From NCBI GenBank assembly GCA_025201345.1, contig JAIXMG010000030.1, positions 186,001-250,000 of the forward strand: 64,000 nt of DNA, in the 5' to 3' direction. This stretch comes from Thamnidium elegans. Lineage: Eukaryota; Mucoromycota; Mucoromycetes; Mucorales; Mucoraceae. Shown here in pieces: positions 44,771 through 54,753 of the stretch. The notes under the pieces are model-generated. The model was not told the DNA's origin, did no database searches, and saw only the letters and a program-made list of their open reading frames with translations. The position numbers were made by a program, and so were the translations under genes. Within the stretch, counting starts at the first letter, position 1; each line of letters starts with the position of its first letter.

Positions 44771-46666
44771 TTATGCAGTGTTTTCTTCTTCTTCTTCAGT
44801 AATAGTTAATGGCTTTACAAAAAATGCTAAACCAGTTGCAATAGTACAAAACGCAGCACATACAAAAAAGATAAGGTTAGGCATTGTTTTAACTGAAGCA
44901 CTGTAAATAGTGTTAATAGTAAGTTGAGACACAATCACTGTTCAAACAGGGACATGTTAGTTTGTTATTGGTAGTACCCCCTTTTTTTTTATGGTTACTT
45001 ACTAGCACATGATTCTAATACAGCCATAGCACCTAATAATTCACCAATTTCATTAGGAGAAACCAAAGTTGTAGTCAAGGACCGAAGTGAAGGTTGAGCC
45101 AAAGCAGCTAAGCTTTGAGACATACCGGTTAAAGTAAATCCGACAGAGGTAGTAACCAAACCTAAAACTATCAACGAAATTGTTTCAACCGTTAAACCAA
45201 AACGAATCATCCAAACGTCGAATAATATTGTACGACGAATTTCTTTATCACTACGTTCAGGTTCTTCAGCAGCAGCAGTAGTAGTAGCAGTAGCAGAAGA
45301 TTCTTGTTCTGTAGATTCAGTGGCGATAATGGTAGGTTGAATTAGTGTATCTGATTCATCTGAAACTACATTGTTTTTATGAAATAGTTTGGAGATAAAA
45401 GGTAACACTAGCGTCAACATGATCAATCGACTAAATGAGGCAAGACTCACGTACAGACCACCTTCATATGCAGTCCAGTGGAAAGTAAGCATGGCGTAAA
45501 GAATCGTAGGTGGTAAAACAATGATGGCCAATAAGAAAGAAATAGCGGCAATAATGACAAGAGCATATTGATTGGCGTGTCTTGAAGAAGTTCTAAATAA
45601 GACACGAAGGGCGGAAAATATATTGAGACGTTCTAATAAAGATTCTTGTTTCTTTACGGTAGGTTTAAAATGGTCGAAATCATGCGACTCGGGTAAAATC
45701 AAGTAAACATAAAGTTCAAATATGAAACTCACGATGAATACCATATAGAATATACTCATGATGGTACCAGTTTTCTTGATAATAAGTGAAGCAGCGATAG
45801 GACCTATGGTACTACCAAGATATAAGGCGCCCAAAAATCTACCGAAGGTTACCGTTCGTTCAGCTGTTGTTGTACAATCGGTAATATAAGCCTGAACTGA
45901 AGCAAAAAGGATACTATCACCTGCCATCAATCCACGTACAACCGGGGCAATAAAAAGTAACGAAATCCCAAAAAAGTTTTGATATTTGATGGTAGCAATA
46001 TAGGCAATCATTAATAAGCAATTACCTGCTCCTGCTAATTTGAAGATCAGACGTCTACCTTTTCGATCTGATAAGGAACCGTAATAACTGGCGACGAGTA
46101 AAGCTAAACAAAAAAAGTTTTTTTTTTAGTAAGGAGTTTTAAAAGGGTGATGTAATTTAACCGTCAATTTTTTTATATATACTTTACTTGAAGCGTATGT
46201 AAGAAACATAATAACAGCTTGTGCTTCAGATATAACCGATTGAACTTCTGGGATTGTACAATTCTCGAAGGGTATATCAGTACTTTCACCAGTTTGAGAT
46301 TGGTAGTATCTAAATAATTTTTCATTAAGGTTTGGGGCTTATCAGATTGTAATTATTTTTTACCTGTAACAAAAGACAACAGTATAAAATTGAATCATGG
46401 GAGCATACATGGCACTGTTTGTAATTTAAAGTATAGATTTAATTTTAGAAATATTTTAAAGGGATATTTTATTTATTTATTAAATCAGCATGAAAATCTT
46501 TTTACCCAAAACAGAAAGTCAGAAAGAATAAGGGAATAATGATATACCAAGCAGAAGGTTTCTTGGCAACTTTCTTGGCGTCATTTTCCCAGCTACCTTG
46601 TCTCTGTCTTGACGACAAAAGTGGTGTCGCTTCTGTCTTATTTTGCTTTGACTTAATTTCTGTCAT
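44771..46666 (-). CDS. Major facilitator superfamily transporter
   Basis: Four or five exons from MTEIKSKQNKTEATPLLSSR (46666). A Lys/Arg-rich cytosolic N-terminus with a TPLLSS motif (a possible dileucine sorting signal) precedes the first membrane segment (WYIIIPLFFLTFCFG). The MFS loop 2-3 signature is present as ASYYGSLSDRKGRRLIFKLA. About 11-12 hydrophobic helices can be counted, e.g. FFGISLLFIAPVVRGLMAGD, YALVIIAAISFLLAIIVLPP and LTVETISLIVLGLVTTSVGF, with a long Ser/Thr/Ala-rich central loop after helix 8 rather than after helix 6. It ends with an acidic tail (TITEEEEENTA). It resembles the tetracycline-resistance/PCFT-like branch; the substrate cannot be told from sequence. Membrane location (plasma membrane or vacuole) is not settled. 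Confidence 0.85.
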
Positions 46667-46896
46667 ATATAATAAATAATAATAATAATAAAAAAGCAAA
46701 TATGTATAAAAAAGAAAAAGGAAGGGGAGGGAAAGCAAAAACGATAGAAAAAAGAAAAACAATAGAAAAAGTATTCGGTCTTTTCTTCTTTCGAATATTA
46801 TCGCCTTTTAAGGTTTAATCCAATCAGCTACCATGAACAAAGTTTTTTTTTAGGAAGTACAAACTTGACGTAAGATTATTGGGTTTCGACACCATA

Positions 46897-46929
<33 letters not shown>

Positions 46930-48156
46930 CATATAAAAATTTATTTTAATTCGAAACTTTAAAGCAATGGCAAGACATTGAGGGAAAAAACTAGTAGATG
47001 AATGACAACAATCTTGTAAAGTTACTTTTATGACCGAGTCAAAGATCGCCTACACCAAGAGGGCTTGGCCAAAACTCTTCAATTGGCAAACAGATACACC
47101 TATAGCCTCTTTTCTTCGATCCATGCTCTGATAGCTAAATATTCGGCTACTAAAAAATAGAATCAAATAGGCCACCATAAACTATTCCGTGATACTAGTC
47201 TTCGTTGCGATCGCCTTTTAGTAAGTTGCGATGGCATAAGCTGTATCTAATATCCAAAAGTAAAGGCTTTGTTAGTATTTAAAACGTACTGAACCGCTAG
47301 TACTTACGGCATTTGCTGATATACTTTAAAAATAGTATATCCATCATTCTTAAGAAGTATTGGCAATACGAGGCGATAGTGTTTTAGATCTCACCAAGAC
47401 CTCAATTGAAGACTTTAGGCGTTTTGGTATAATTGCAGTCCTAGTGAGATCTAAAATACCTTCGTTGTCACTATTGTAATGACAATTAATATGATATGTA
47501 TTTATTTTGGATTCTTTTGTAGTTCGTTCTACTTACAAGTATTCATTCAGACTTTCTACTCCACGCGTATAAGTCTCTCCAAACCATTTCTGCCTTCCTT
47601 CCCTCTCCGCGATCCTGACGTCCGTTCATACACCAACTAGCAAGTGATTCAACTGTCGATAAAATAAATAAATAACAAAGATAACGAAGATAAAAAAAAA
47701 CACTCTCATAGAAAAGAAGGATTAAATAGTAAATTAATTAATTAATCATGATAAAAAAGGAGAGATCTTTTTTATCATCTTAATATATTCGAATTTAAGT
47801 GATTGAATGTTCTATTTTATTTTCAAGAAATGTACCACGAACTGGACCAATCCCGGTGTCCGGAATAAGTTTCTCCTTATCGCCATATAACCGAAAAGCT
47901 CATACTTAACCTAGGATAGCAGCCCAAAATTTCTGAGGCAGTTTGTTGAATACATTAAAGAAAATAATAGGGCAAAACTGAAAAAAAAAAAAAGATTGTT
48001 TATTCGATGAAACTAGAACTAATTTTACTAAAGTTGAACTATAGTAATCTATCTGTTGTTCATTTGAAAAGAAATAATAATTATACTAAGTATTCATAAG
48101 CTGAACAATAATAATAAATGTATATATTGCTCATTCGATAAAAGTGGAAAATAAAA
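46667..48156. other. Non-coding, repeat-rich stretch at the edge of the accessory region
   Basis: About 1.5 kb with an A-run (46903-46927), a hairpin (47382-47456) and remnants with different base texture (locally higher GC, 47.0-47.7 kb). No open frame looks coding. It marks the start of a repeat graveyard reaching to 52.9 kb. Confidence 0.5.
47382..47456. repeat. Inverted repeat / hairpin, possible MITE core
   Basis: Perfect 13-bp arms TTTTAGATCTCAC (47382-47394) and GTGAGATCTAAAA (47444-47456) flank a 49-nt loop. Similarity continues imperfectly inward (CAAGAC against TAGGAC) and outward (ACGAGGC against ACGAAGG). No flanking duplication found by eye. Confidence 0.55.
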
Positions 48157-49402
48157 TTATGAAGAAGTTTGTTCATTTTGAAGAAAAACGATATCCTCCC
48201 AAGAATAGGCGACATATTCATTGCTTTCGGTTAATTCAGTAGTAGCAGCATCAATTTTTTGCATTATTCTGGTTTTTTTCTCCTCGGCTTCCCAATTTTG
48301 AGATAACGATGATGAGTTTGAGGTTGGATTTGAGCTTGGGACTTTGGACATGAAATTGGAATTGGACTTGGATTTCAAGTCCAAGCTCAAATTCAATTCA
48401 AAACTCAGGTCCAAGTTCAAGTCCAATTCGAACTTGATGACGAATCTTCTCGGTAAATTGTGTCACGAGCCAAGGCAGGGAAAAGAAAAACCAAATTGTC
48501 GTCCTTGGCAATATCAATGATCAGTTGAATCATTTCAAAGTTTTGAATTACTATTCTCTATTGAAATATAAATACATTAGATCATATACAAGAAATAAAT
48601 AAATTTTGTATAAAAGTTCATACCACTAACGATATTACAGTAGTCAAGTATTCTGCCACTGATGCCCCTTCTTTATCTGTATTAGGGATATTGACCTCTT
48701 TCAAGACTGAGTGAACAGTTACACCCCCAATGGTTCTGGTACACGTGATATTCAGTTTGAGTTTCGTAAATTGGAAACTTACAGCAGTGATGTACTTTAT
48801 ACAATCTTTATATGGCAACAAGGACATCCAATACTCTAATGCTTGCAATCTTAAGCTATGAGTCTTTTTGGAATCACGAGAACTATATGTGCTCGGTTTA
48901 TCTTCACAATACAGAGCATCGTTCAAACCACCGTTATGAGAAAAAATAAAGTCAAGCCTTACGTTTTTCGTACCAGCGTCGAACTCCTTCTTTAGTTGCT
49001 ATAAAAAAGATGTTTTCAGCGTTATCGTTTAAAAGTTAATAACAACTGTGTAGAAGTTACCTTGTTAATGTTATGATTTATGATTGACGGCCCAGGAGTT
49101 GATCGCAAAACCAGTTATACGGTTTTGCGAAGAGCCTTAGCTTTTTCTTTGACGGCCTTGCTAGAATTGGGATTGTCGACCTTTTCATTCCAGAAACTTA
49201 TTAAAAATTCCTTGATTTTTTCTTTGGCGATGGCGGCTTTACTAAAATTATACTTCGAACTAATTTCTGTAAGCATATTTATATTTGACCAATCTTTTAG
49301 TGGTAATGATTTAACGTTTTTCTAAGGGGTCACGACAGTGTGTACATAGGGTGCCTTGGATCGGGCATCCCGTAATCCGAAAAAAATAACTGGTCCAGAC
49401 AT
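48157..49402 (-). pseudogene. Decayed copy of an unknown repetitive family (copy A)
   Basis: Reading starts MSGPVIFFGLRDARSKAPYV at 49402, meets an in-frame TAG, then goes on in the same frame as KSLPLKDWSNINMLTEISSK, KEKIKEFLISFWNEKVDNPN and KAVKEKAKALRKTV before frame damage near 49.12 kb. Later pieces: QLKKEFDAGTKNVRLDFIFS, LQALEYWMSLLPYKDCIKYI, HSVLKEVNIPNTDKEGASVA, RIVIQNFEMIQLIIDIAKDD and the end SNEYVAYSWEDIVFLQNEQT. The N-terminal K/R-rich helices could be a DNA-binding fold, but I do not recognise a domain. Two further fragments of the same family lie at 51.2 kb and 52.3 kb. Internal stops make this copy non-functional. Confidence 0.55.
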
Positions 49403-50252
49403 AGTAAGTATTGACAGATTGAGAGTTCTTTCTAGATTTTATGGGTGGTGGTCCATGGCCGTTTTTAGTTCGTGGAGTGATTTATCTGATTAATTCCGAT
49501 AACGAACGGAAAAAATAACTACGTGTATCCACGTGACCCAAGAAAGTTTTGGTCCTTGAATTGTGTCGTAGAGTGTGAAGCCAACAAGGACATGTATGTA
49601 AAGATTTGGTTTCGACGTTGTCAGCCTAGAAAGGCGCATCAAATCAGATATGTATGAGTATAGAACGAGCATGTCTATTTGGTTTGACTATCCTGGCTGT
49701 GTTCAAGTAAGTTAATGATTCAAAATATAATATCATGTCTAATTTAAATATGTTAGCTATTCAATCTTAAAAAGTAAAAGATAAAATAAAATATTTACCA
49801 AAATATATCTGATGTAATATTGGCATGGTGTTTCAACACCTTCGGCCTTATGTATTTGAAATAACATTCGCTTCAAAAGAAACATCTTCATACTCAGGAC
49901 TATATTCTTTATCACTACTACCATTATCATTATCATTGATATTATTATTGGTATCAACATTTGTAGCAGCATTTTTGCCTTTTTCATTATTATTGGTTTC
50001 TTTAAATCTTTGAATTTCTGTGGCAGCCTAATTTATAAAACTGTTAATATATTCAAAATAGTAGATAATATTTGGTTGGTACACCATCACTTACACCACC
50101 AGCGTCACTTTAGCGATATCCCTGCATCGAAACCACCATACCATAAGGAAATATTTAGACATTGGATAATATAAAGATACTTGCTTGTATATGAATTCAT
50201 TGTTAAAAAAAAAGGAAAGGAAAAAAAAAGATGGAATAAATAGGTGATTTTA

Positions 50253-50330
50253 ATCATGATAAAAAGGGGTTTATTCAACTATGATGAAATGGGGTTTATT
50301 CAATTATGATGAAATGGGGTTTATTCAACT
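50253..50330. repeat. 25-bp tandem repeat, three copies
   Basis: Units ATGATGAAATGGGGTTTATT+CAATT and the same +CAACT at 50281-50305 and 50306-50330 differ at one base. A diverged 28-base unit ending GGGGTTTATTCAACT precedes them (50253-50280), and a broken start follows. Non-coding, just upstream of the transposase relic. Confidence 0.85.
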
Positions 50331-50440
50331 ATCGTGATATTTATATTATAATTTCTCACGATATTAAAAAAAAGTCGTTTTTACATGTAAAGTACCTGTT
50401 ATTGTAAATGGTGGTGCACCAAAAAAAATAAAAATTTGTC

Positions 50441-51040
50441 AACACCAACATGAAGACAAATAATTTTGTAGAAAGCTGGTATAATCAGTTGAAGTCAACC
50501 TGTTCGCAACGAAAGAGGAATAGAAGGGCAGACCGTTTGATTTTCATTCTTGTTAATGATATTGAGCCGGATTTTATTGTTAACACGAATATAATTCAGT
50601 TAAACGTAGGAAGAATGGATCCTGAAGAACGTAGAAGAAGAAGAGAGTTGAACGCAGAAGCTATCAACGAGGAAGTACTTTTTTTGTTGATAGAACAATC
50701 TAAAGATAGTCAAAACAAAAACGAAGTGATTTACAAGGTAAAATCATCTACTACAGACGATATTATCTATAGTGTTAGTGTCGTTGAAGACAAAGCGAAG
50801 GCCTGCAATTGTCCTGATTTTACTTGGAATAACATAGCTTGCGAGCAAATTTGCCTACTCCTGAGGTATTTATTGACTGAATAGCAACAACAACAGCAAC
50901 AACCTATTGAAATAGAATTATAAGCTCTTCCCCAAACTATTGTTAACGAGGTAGATACTGTTAGTAATCTACAAGAAGTTTTAAGTTCTTACAAAACCCT
51001 CATCCGTTAACTGACTATCAAATTCAAAACATACAATACA
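50441..51040 (+). pseudogene. MULE-type transposase C-terminal relic with damaged SWIM zinc finger
   Basis: An open stretch gives FVNTNMKTNNFVESWYNQLK, RKRNRRADRLIFILVNDIEP, GRMDPEERRRRRELNAEAIN and SVSVVEDKAKACNCPDFTWN-NIACEQICLLLRYLLTE, stopping at 50884. The order is that of the end of Mutator-like (FAR1/MULE) transposases: a catalytic-domain tail and a SWIM finger (CxC...CxH). The final His of the CxH is Gln (CEQ), so zinc binding is probably lost. The frame continues past the stop as QQQQQQPIEIEL, ALPQTIVNEVDTVSNLQEVL and SSYKTLIR, interrupted by further stop codons. The N-terminal DDE part is missing, and a stop lies just before KFVNTNM. A dead fragment. Confidence 0.65.
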
Positions 51041-51214
51041 TGCAAAATAATCTTAGTATTATACTTAATAACAACGACAATCAACCTATCAACCAAAATT
51101 TCCAGACGTAGATAGTCCTATTCTTTATTACCAATAAAAAGCTTTATACATTTTGTTGACTCACATTAACTCCTTCCTCTTTTTGTACGATTTTCTTAGG
51201 GACTCCGACTCTGA

Positions 51215-51290
51215 TTAACTTGGATCACGGGTGTGTACATAGGGTAGCTTTGGATTAGGTGCTCCGTGGTCCTAAAATAGTTCCTTTCTT
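51215..51290 (-). pseudogene. Short fragment of the same unknown family (copy B, 5' part)
   Basis: The block CCCTATGTACACAC with flanks (CCAAAGCTA before it) matches the 5' coding part of copy A (49.32-49.40 kb) at DNA level over about 70 bp with gaps and substitutions. On the minus strand it continues SKLIRVGVPKKIVQKEEGVN with in-frame stops before that. Too short and broken to code. Confidence 0.45.
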
Positions 51291-51806
51291 TTTCTTTTAA
51301 AACTCTGTTAATACTTTTCTTAGACTATATTCGTATCGAATATTCTTCTATTTATTTTTTTACAAACTTAATTAACCTATTATTTAAAGAGAAATATAGT
51401 AAAACACGAAGAACAGCAGGAATACTAAGCAGAAAAAGAATAGGTTTACGTATTTTATCGTGTGTATAAGTAGAATCATTAAACAACTTTGAATAAGGCT
51501 GACCTTTGTCACAGTCTTTTTTCTCTATAACTCAGCTTATCATGTGGCGAAATAGGGAGGTTCTTTTTTTTTGCTGATGTCGTTATTTTCTTTTTCCTTC
51601 GTAAGCAAAAACATAAACACTTCATAGAAAAAAAAACCTTTCTTTCCGCAACAATCATAAAGCTGATAATTTACTTGTAAGTACTGAATCTATAGTCTTG
51701 TCTGAATAGATAACTAACACAGATATAACTAAATATATTCCTTACTTTAGCTATGGAAAATTCAAGTATATACTGAAATACGTGTCTTGAAGGAAGCTGG
51801 CCCTCT

Positions 51807-52150
51807 CGCCTTTGTAAGTTGTATATCGCGGCCTTGTTTCGTTGATCACTCACTGCACGGGTATCTCGTTTAATCAGAAGCTATTCGGGGGGCATTATCT
51901 CTGCATATGTCTGGGAATAGTAACATCATTGTGATTTCAGGTTAAATGGGTGAGAGGTGAACCATTCGCCTTTGTAAGTTGTATATCACGGCCTTGTTTC
52001 ATTGATCACTCACTGCACGGGTATTTCGTTTAATCAGAAGATATTCGGGGGGCATTATCTCTGCATATGTTTGGGAATAGTAGCTACCTGACAGGCATCA
52101 TCTCTGCATATGTCTGCGGTTGTAGCGATTTCAGGTTAAATGAGTGAATG
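51807..52150. repeat. 160-bp direct tandem repeat, two copies plus a partial third
   Basis: CGCCTTTGTAAGTTGTATAT starts both copies at 51807 and 51967 (period 160). They share the downstream blocks CACTGCACGGGTAT, CGTTTAATCAGAAG and GGGGGGCATTATCTCTGCAT with a few substitutions. A third partial unit (about 52093-52150) repeats ATCTCTGCATATGTCTG and GATTTCAGGTTAAATG. On the minus strand copy 1 reads VSDQRNKAAIYNLQRREGQL without a stop while copy 2 has one, so a decayed coding origin is possible. Confidence 0.85.
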
Positions 52151-52911
52151 GCTACACTTCTGGAAATTAAAGACTATTGTTTGCTGCTCTATCTATAACT
52201 CAAGATATCCTACAATGCTCAAGCTGGTAACTGATATTACTGAGGAAGACGATTTCTTTTCCCTTGACTTCTAAGATAATTTATCGAGAAAGTTCGCCAT
52301 CAAGCTCAAGTTTAAATTCAAGTTTATCATCGTCATATCAAAATTGGGAATAATGCAAGGAATTGGTACTACTATTACCAAAAACAATGAATATGTAGCT
52401 TATTCTTGGAAGGATGTTGTTTATCTTTTAAAATGAACAAACCTCTGCGTAGTTTTTTTTTTCACTTTCAAATAAACGACGTATATAATACTGTTCAACT
52501 TATGAACTGCTTAGTAATTTGTTTTTTCGCCAGTTTTGGCATGTTATGATTCTATCACTCGTATAATTTCCATTATTGAAAAAGTCACGTACAGAGCTTC
52601 CAACGTTTTGTTTGTCCAACCACTGACTAAACCCCAAAATGGTTTTTTTCTTGTCAAATTTGTATATGAATTTCTAAATGGTAGATAAGATATCAGTATC
52701 GCATACTAATTTATAACGCGAGTCAAAAAGATATCCGATAAATATAATTTAAGAAGTCAATGCAGTGCGTTCTAATTGAGAAGTGTTCAAACTCTGTTCG
52801 AATTTAATTGGTTGAGTGCTCGCGTGGAAGCGCTGTATACAAGGGGCGGGCCTGAACTGGAATAAGTTTCTTCTCTTTTTCTTTCTTTTTTGTTCTATTA
52901 ATTACTAAAGA
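52151..52911. other. Repeat remnants and promoter of the next gene
   Basis: Carries the copy C fragment (52270-52436) and otherwise unremarkable AT-rich DNA up to the ATG at 52912, which has a pyrimidine-rich leader. I see no other gene. Confidence 0.5.
52270..52436 (+). pseudogene. Fragment of the same unknown family (copy C, 3' end), opposite orientation
   Basis: Plus-strand reading gives SSSLNSSLSSSYQNWE, then, after a stop and frame change, NNEYVAYSWKDVVYLLK, followed by TGA and bases matching TNL. This parallels the minus-strand end of copy A (NSSSLSQNWE ... SNEYVAYSWEDIVFLQNEQT). The two therefore lie as inverted fragments about 4 kb apart. Copy C is frameshifted and stops early. Confidence 0.6.
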
Positions 52912-54061
52912 ATGTCTGACAACTCAAACCAAACGTAATAGAAACTTTCCTTTTACAAAAAAAAAAAGGCGCGATTTAACATTTTTTTTTTTTAAAAAAA
53001 AGTAACCAGCTGTTGCAAGGAGCAGTTGAATCTTTAGCTGATGATGTAAACAATCAACGTGAAGAAGCCTACAAAGTAAATGAAGCTAAACACGCGAAAA
53101 AAAAAAGAGTCGGTTTAAATAATATTTATATCTAGGCTTTGAATCATGCGCTGGAAGGAAACGCTAAAATGATGCGATTGTTTGGAGAACTATTAGAAAA
53201 GTCATACGTGACTAAAGTACAGTTGTGTAATTATTAAACAAGCTATGTATATAAAAGAGGAAGAGACTCATGGATGTTTATAGCTAGTGAACTTAAACCG
53301 ACAGAGGATGGCAGTATTCAAATTGACTTGACTATAAATAACTCTACACCTTTTCCTATTCTATCGATGACGGGTGAATTTGATTTTGGAGGAGCCGACG
53401 TAATAAACAAAAAGCCATGATGTTATACTGCATAATAACAAATATTTTTTTTTAGGTTGAAATATTTTGTACAAAAGATAGTGTATTTGAATCGAATATA
53501 AATGTAAACAAGTTTACAAAGGCAGTAGAATCTATTCGAATCAAGTCAACGCAAGATGAACCAATGTACGGTAAAGGAGTTGTTCGTGTTCAATACCCAC
53601 ACCCTATAAATTCTAAAGAATTAAAACTTGAACATTCTTTTGGAGTTTATGTCATTGATCAAGTAGGGGCTATTACTATTTTATAATGCATGAAAACAAG
53701 CTAAATTTTTTCTCAGTTATCCAAGACGAGTGTGGACAAATCAAAAGCGCATAAATTTGAAGCCAAGTTTTATCCAGTAAAGTTTATTCGCGAAATAATG
53801 AAGATCCATCCCATAAAAGGTATCGATATCGGCATGTGTATTGAATTATCCAGGAAAAATGTGAGTTTTTGTTACCCCTACCCATTAAAGCCTAGTGTGC
53901 AATTTTTAATTAATAATATTCTCAAGTTTAAAGTAGTATGTGAAATCATCAAGTTTTCTGACGACCTTGAATTGGCTCAAGTAGAGTTTTCTAGTGATTC
54001 TAATCAAGAATGTAGATTTAAATCAAGATTAATAGAAGAATTAGATACATTAAGTCGCTAA
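52912..54061 (+). CDS. Unknown multi-exon protein
   Basis: Six exons, each joining in frame. Exon 1 is 23 nt (MSDNSNQ + AC|T); exon 2 LLQGAVESLADDVNNQREEA; exon 3 ALNHALEGNAKMMRLFGELL; then ELKPTEDGSIQIDLTINNST and PFPILSMTGEFDFGGADVEI; then YGKGVVRVQYPHPINSKELK; last exon KFEAKFYPVKFIREIMKIHP to LIEELDTLSR. A short N-terminal coiled-coil-like helix pair is followed by alternating beta-strand-like segments (NNSTPFPI with TGEFDF), suggesting a beta-sandwich fold. For the third junction I use donor AGTT|GTGTAA and acceptor GCTAG| so that KVQFELKP stays in frame; this is the least certain splice. About 300 residues, no membrane segment and no catalytic motif. I do not recognise the family. Confidence 0.65.
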
Positions 54062-54162
54062 CAAAAAAAAAAAAAAAAAAAAAAAAAAAGGTTTATATGT
54101 ATTTTTTTTATTTATTATTATATGTACACAAAGAAAAAAAAAAGAAAAGAAGAAAGGGTATG

Positions 54163-54753
54163 CTAAAGTTTAAACAGTGATTGATTTGTATCCGCACACA
54201 TAAAATGATATACCAGACAAACTAAACTAGATAATAATAAAAGTCTAAATAGTCTCCACAAGTATTCTGATATGATCAACATATTATTGGTTTCGTTGTT
54301 ACTATGTGATTGAGTAATGACGGTGTGTTCTGAGGTAGGGTCTTTTAAGACATGAGGGGAATATAATCCTTCATTAGATAATAATTCACTACTTGATTGT
54401 CTTCTCTTTTGTTGCTGATGGTAATGATCTTCAGCTAATCTTTCAATGACATCTTGACTACGAAATTGTTCTAAAATAACATCGGCCATCATGGGTGCTC
54501 CGGTACGAGCTATAAGTGCTTCAACTAATTCTTGTATCACGCCCTTTTGTTCTTCTTCCATTTTAGCTTCTTCTAAAGCAGCTTGTGCCAGCTCAATAAA
54601 TCTATCCTTGTCATGGAATCGTGTTTGTTCATCTCCACTTTCATCTGTTGTCCAGTTTTTTCTTTCGTCTAAGGTAAATCGACGACAGGAGACACCACTC
54701 TTTCTCTTTGTATATTCAGTGGTGAAATTATTATTATATCTTGCGGTAATCAT
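54163..54753 (-). CDS. Unknown protein with a C-terminal membrane anchor
   Basis: Single exon of 196 residues, ATG at 54753 (MITARYNNNFTTEYTKRKSG). The middle is predicted helical and charged (FIELAQAALEEAKMEEEQKG, VIQELVEALIARTGAPMMAD, ILEQFRSQDVIERLAEDHYH), followed by a Ser-rich linker and one hydrophobic segment near the C-terminus (LFRLLLLSSLVCLVYHFMCA, about residues 168-187), with a short tail. That layout fits a tail-anchored protein facing the cytosol, inserted after translation. I do not recognise the family. It is convergent with the previous unknown gene; the stops are about 100 bp apart, separated by an A-run (54062-54089). Confidence 0.65.
   Translation of the reverse strand: MITARYNNNFTTEYTKRKSGVSCRRFTLDERKNWTTDESGDEQTRFHDKDRFIELAQAALEEAKMEEEQKGVIQELVEALIARTGAPMMADVILEQFRSQDVIERLAEDHYHQQQKRRQSSSELLSNEGLYSPHVLKDPTSEHTVITQSHSNNETNNMLIISEYLWRLFRLLLLSSLVCLVYHFMCADTNQSLFKL

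Noticed and set aside
49757..50013. Hydrophobic open frames on both strands near 49.8-50.0 kb
   Set aside because: Produced by ATT/AAT and ATC repeats. A third frame (Asn/Asp-rich, minus) is low complexity and broken.
51807..52150. CRISPR-like direct repeats
   Set aside because: The units are long, contiguous and without unique spacers. This is a tandem duplication in a eukaryotic genome.
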